A stretch of 13,755 bases of DNA. It comes from DAOUMU01 sp034409055 (lineage in GTDB: Bacteria > Chloroflexota > Anaerolineae > 4572-78 > J111). The position numbers and the translations under genes were made by a program. Where the stretch lies: contig DAOUMU010000320.1 in the NCBI GenBank assembly GCA_034409055.1, forward strand, positions 1 to 13,755, written 5' to 3'. A model generated the notes under the pieces. It made no database searches. It worked only from the letters and a program-made list of their open reading frames with translations, and was not told the DNA's origin. How positions within the stretch are numbered: position 1 is the stretch's first letter; every line of letters begins with the position of its first letter. Shown one piece after another: positions 11,154-13,755 of the stretch.

Positions 11154-13755
11154 ATGGAAACACCCCTCCTACAAACCAAACTCTATATTCCCCCCATCCG
11201 CCCTGAACTCGTCCCCCGCCCCCGCCTGATCGAGCGGCTGAATGAGGGCTTGCATCGCAAACTCAGCCTTATCTCCGCTCCGGCCGGCTTTGGCAAAACC
11301 ACCCTGATTGCGGAATGGGGAACGCGGATTTCGGAGTCGACCATTCCGCAATCTGCAATCCGAAATCCGAAATTGGGCTGGCTCTCGTTGGACGAAGGCG
11401 ACAACGACCCGGTCCGCTTCTTGACTTACTTCATCGCCGCCCTGCAGACGATTGAAGCCAACATCGGGAAAGGGGCATTGGGCGTGCTCCAGGCTTCGCA
11501 GCCGCAGCCACCGCCGCCCGAATCGATTCTGACGAGCCTTATTAACGACATCGCGAAAATCCCAGACCACTTTGCCCTCGTCCTCGACGATTACCACGTC
11601 ATCGAATCCCAACCGATTGACCAAGCTCTTACCTTCTTGCTCGACCATCTGCCGCCCCCCCCTGGGGGAATGCACCTGATCATCGCCAGCCGGACTGATC
11701 CCTCCCTGTCCCTGTCACGCCTGCGGGCTGGTGGCCAAATGACCGAGATACGGACCGACGACCTGCGCTTTAGGCTCGACGAAGTGGCCACCTTCCTGGA
11801 CAAAGTGATGGGCCTGAACCTTTCCCCGGAGCACGTGGCTGCCCTGGAAACCCGCACCGAGGGCTGGATTGCCGGGCTACAATTGGCTGCCCTCTCCATG
11901 CAGGGGCGCGATGCCGAGCGCATCGCTGACTTCATCAACAGCTTCACCGGCAGCCACCGCTACATCTTGGACTACCTGGCCGATGAAGTGCTCCAGCGTC
12001 GGCCCAAGGGCACCAAGGATTTCTTGCTACAAACCTCAATCCTTGACCGCCTGAGCGGTCCCCTGTGCGATGCCGTGATTGGCTCCCCTCCCCTGGTAGG
12101 AGAGGGGCTGGGGGAGGGGTCGAGCCAGTCAATCCTGGAAACCCTCGAAGCCGCCAATCTGTTCATCGTCCCCCTGGACGACGAGCGGCACTGGTATCGC
12201 TATCATCATCTGTTTGCCGACCTGTTGCGCAATCGGTTGGAGGCATCACAGCCAGAGCTTGTGCCCGAACTGCATCGCCGGGCCAGCGCGTGGTATGCAA
12301 GTAACAACTTGAGGTCCGAAGCAATAGACCACAGCTTGGCCGCCGAGGACTGGGAGCGGGTCGCCCAACTGATAGACCAAATTGTCAATGACGTGCTAGG
12401 CGGCAGCGAGTACTTTACAACCGTATTGGGCTGGCTGGAGGCGCTGCCCAAAGAGGTCGTTCGTGCTCGTCCCCGTCTGGGCGCTGTACGGGCCTGGATG
12501 CTATTACTAACGCTACAACACGATGCCGCCGAACTTTGTTTACAAGAGATAGAAAGCGCGACCGACGACCAATTGCCGGATGAGGTTCGACTCCAGATCA
12601 CTACGATGCGAGCTTTTCTTGCTCGCCGGCAAAACGATGTGGGCACAGCGATCAAGCTCTCGCACCAGGTTCTTGAAGCCCTGGACAAAGGCGCCTCCGC
12701 CCCCAACCTGGTGCGCCCAATGGTCACGCTCAACCTGGCAAATGTCTATCGGATGATAGGAGACGTGGTTGAAGCGCAGCGCTGGTTTTCCGAGGTACTG
12801 GCCATCACTCAGGGGGCAGGTCTCACATTGACGCTGGCAGCTACCAACGGGCAGGCTTCAGCCCAGATTATAAGGGGACAACTGCACCAGGCAGCCAAGA
12901 CCTACCGGCGAGGGCTACAACTCGCCGACAAAGCCGCTCAACAGAGTGGTCAGCCGGCGCCGGCGGCGGCCTTTCTGCATCCAGGGCTAGGCGACCTGTT
13001 GCGAGAATGGAACAAGCTGGACGAAGCGGCCGATCATCTGGCGCAGGGGCTTGAACTGGGCCGACAGTGGCAGATAGGCATGGCCTTGTGCAATGGCTAT
13101 GTCTTTGGGGCCAGATTGAAACAAGCCCAGGGGGATATGGCCGGCGCGCTAGACATGATTCGGCAGGCGGAACAGCTTCCACAAACGTATCAGACCGCTC
13201 CCCGGTACAGTGAGCCAGTGGCAGCTTGTCGGGCACATTTAATGCTAGCTCAGGCTGGATCATCCGCCGGTGACTTGGGCGCGCGTCACCTGGAGGCGGT
13301 TAGGCAGTGGGTTGAAGCACGCGGACTGGGGGCAGATGGCTTACGGATGTCTGCTATCCGCATTGACTCTCTGGACGATGAGTTCGAGCATTTGGTTTGG
13401 GCGCGGCTGCTCATCGCCCAGGACGAACCGGACCGGGCCTTACAACTGTTGGCGCGTCTGCTTCAAGCGGCTGAAGAGTATGGGCGAACCGGGCGCGTGA
13501 TCGAGATATTGGCTCTCCAGGCCCTGGCGCACCAGGCGCTCGGCGATGCAGAACAGGCCCTGGTGGACATTGAACGAGCGCTGTCACTGGCTGAGCCAGA
13601 AGGGTATATCCGCCTCTTTGTAGATGAAGGCAGGCCAATGGCCAAGCTGCTCCGTCAGGCGGCATCTCGTGGGATTACGCCAGATTACATAGGCAAGCTT
13701 TTAGCAGTTTTCCAGAATGATGAATCAGGAATGATGAGTGATGAACTGAATGGTA
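11154..13755 (+). CDS. MalT/LuxR-family ATP-dependent regulator, C-terminus beyond the window
   Basis: The frame is open from ATG 11154 to the window edge (867 codons, no stop). The start METPLLQTKLYIP, Walker A SAPAGFGKTT (41-50), Walker B ALVLDDYH (141-148), GWIAGLQLAALS (237-248) and YHHLFADLLRNRL (350-362) are hallmarks of the MalT-type STAND regulators. Residues ~370-850 are helical TPR-like repeats. The LuxR-type helix-turn-helix that normally ends such proteins would lie just past the edge: the visible end (DYIGKLLAVFQ) is the usual stretch before it. These proteins are signal- and ATP-activated transcription activators; the ligand is unknown. Two repeat elements are built into the coding sequence in frame, giving residues ~56-74 and ~310-324, which lack counterparts in typical family members. 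No clear ribosome binding site precedes the ATG. Its target may be the neighbouring operon, but nothing proves this. Confidence 0.88.
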   Translation, partial: METPLLQTKLYIPPIRPELVPRPRLIERLNEGLHRKLSLISAPAGFGKTTLIAEWGTRISESTIPQSAIRNPKLGWLSLDEGDNDPVRFLTYFIAALQTIEANIGKGALGVLQASQPQPPPPESILTSLINDIAKIPDHFALVLDDYHVIESQPIDQALTFLLDHLPPPPGGMHLIIASRTDPSLSLSRLRAGGQMTEIRTDDLRFRLDEVATFLDKVMGLNLSPEHVAALETRTEGWIAGLQLAALSMQGRDAERIADFINSFTGSHRYILDYLADEVLQRRPKGTKDFLLQTSILDRLSGPLCDAVIGSPPLVGEGLGEGSSQSILETLEAANLFIVPLDDERHWYRYHHLFADLLRNRLEASQPELVPELHRRASAWYASNNLRSEAIDHSLAAEDWERVAQLIDQIVNDVLGGSEYFTTVLGWLEALPKEVVRARPRLGAVRAWMLLLTLQHDAAELCLQEIESATDDQLPDEVRLQITTMRAFLARRQNDVGTAIKLSHQVLEALDKGASAPNLVRPMVTLNLANVYRMIGDVVEAQRWFSEVLAITQGAGLTLTLAATNGQASAQIIRGQLHQAAKTYRRGLQLADKAAQQSGQPAPAAAFLHPGLGDLLREWNKLDEAADHLAQGLELGRQWQIGMALCNGYVFGARLKQAQGDMAGALDMIRQAEQLPQTYQTAPRYSEPVAACRAHLMLAQAGSSAGDLGARHLEAVRQWVEARGLGADGLRMSAIRIDSLDDEFEHLVWARLLIAQDEPDRALQLLARLLQAAEEYGRTGRVIEILALQALAHQALGDAEQALVDIERALSLAEPEGYIRLFVDEGRPMAKLLRQAASRGITPDYIGKLLAVFQNDESGMMSDELNG
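11306..11375. repeat. Opposed heptamer repeats inside the MalT-like gene
   Basis: The left part reads with 7-base period on the plus strand (TGATTGC, GGAATGG, GGAACGC, GGATTTC). The right part carries the same units on the minus strand (GGATTTC, GGATTGC, AGATTGC, GGAATGG). This gives two perfect inverted repeats in A-B-A'-B' order: 13 bp (11306-11318 with 11341-11353) and 11 bp (11325-11335 with 11359-11369). They lie in frame between the Walker A region and the WLSLDEGDND motif. The leftmost units coincide with the conserved LIAEW codons, so part of the match may be native. Confidence 0.6.
12081..12126. repeat. GC-rich palindromic element in frame in the MalT-like gene
   Basis: A C-rich run, CTCCCCTCCCCT, then GGTAGGAGAGGGG and GGGGGAGGGG, flanked by GGCT and AGCC, form an imperfect palindrome that encodes SPPLVGEGLGEGSS (about residues 311-324). 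It falls between the family-typical LCDAV and SILETLEAANLFI stretches. On the other strand it reads as the SPSPTRGGE-type peptide often produced by a dispersed bacterial repeat (recalled). The gene stays open through it. Confidence 0.55.

Noticed and set aside
11169..11675. 168-codon minus-strand frame at the start of the MalT-like gene
   Set aside because: The plus strand carries clear MalT Walker motifs here. The minus frame is produced partly by the heptamer repeats.
12206..12733. 175-codon Ser/Arg-rich minus-strand frame
   Set aside because: Antisense to the MalT-like TPR region, with no family signature.

Overview
The window most likely comes from a member of the Chloroflexota (Anaerolineae/Caldilineae-like), probably an uncultured one. 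This is inferred, not shown. The grounds are the large MalT-type regulator at the right end, the large multidomain signalling proteins (STAND, CHAT, TIR, kinase, SIR2-like), purine-rich GGAGG ribosome binding sites, and degenerate 7-bp repeats and GC-rich hairpin repeats lying between and inside genes. No rRNA, tRNA, CRISPR array or transposase gene was seen. The left ~4.9 kb is visibly richer in A+T than the STAND and MalT genes, so the window looks like a mosaic of accessory modules.

Layout. (1) 154-4685: a two-gene operon. The first gene encodes a degenerate HD-like region, a Ser/Thr protein kinase and a CHAT caspase-like domain. The second encodes a TIR domain and a CHAT domain. The CHAT domains are recent duplicates, but the kinase-linked copy has lost the catalytic histidine (H to Y), while the TIR-linked copy keeps His and Cys. 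The TIR domain appears to lack the usual catalytic Glu. (2) 4686-6349: a gene-poor, repeat-bearing stretch. It holds a minus-strand hypothetical gene whose 5' end is occupied by a 17-bp inverted repeat, heptamer repeats, a small membrane-anchored PH-like protein, and a 55-codon reading frame broken by a 5-bp tandem duplication. (3) 6350-10986: a large SIR2-like/nSTAND1/HEAT-like/multi-pass membrane protein, a pseudogene remnant of a second copy of its 3' end, a 95-aa protein resembling NHLP/nitrile-hydratase-type leader peptides, and a class I isoprenoid synthase-fold enzyme. (4) 11154 to the right edge: a MalT-like ATPase/TPR regulator cut off before its expected LuxR-type HTH, with two repeat elements absorbed in frame.

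Two candidate systems stand out. One is the kinase-pseudoCHAT plus TIR-CHAT pair, which looks like a signal-gated protease module of the bacterial immunity/cell-death type. The other is the STAND - NHLP-like - isoprenoid synthase cluster, which could be a membrane-sensor-linked peptide or terpenoid system. In three places an enzyme domain seems to have lost its active site while keeping its fold (CHAT of gene 1, TIR of gene 2, SIR2-like of the STAND gene), suggesting use as binding or scaffolding domains. The functions of both systems are inference.
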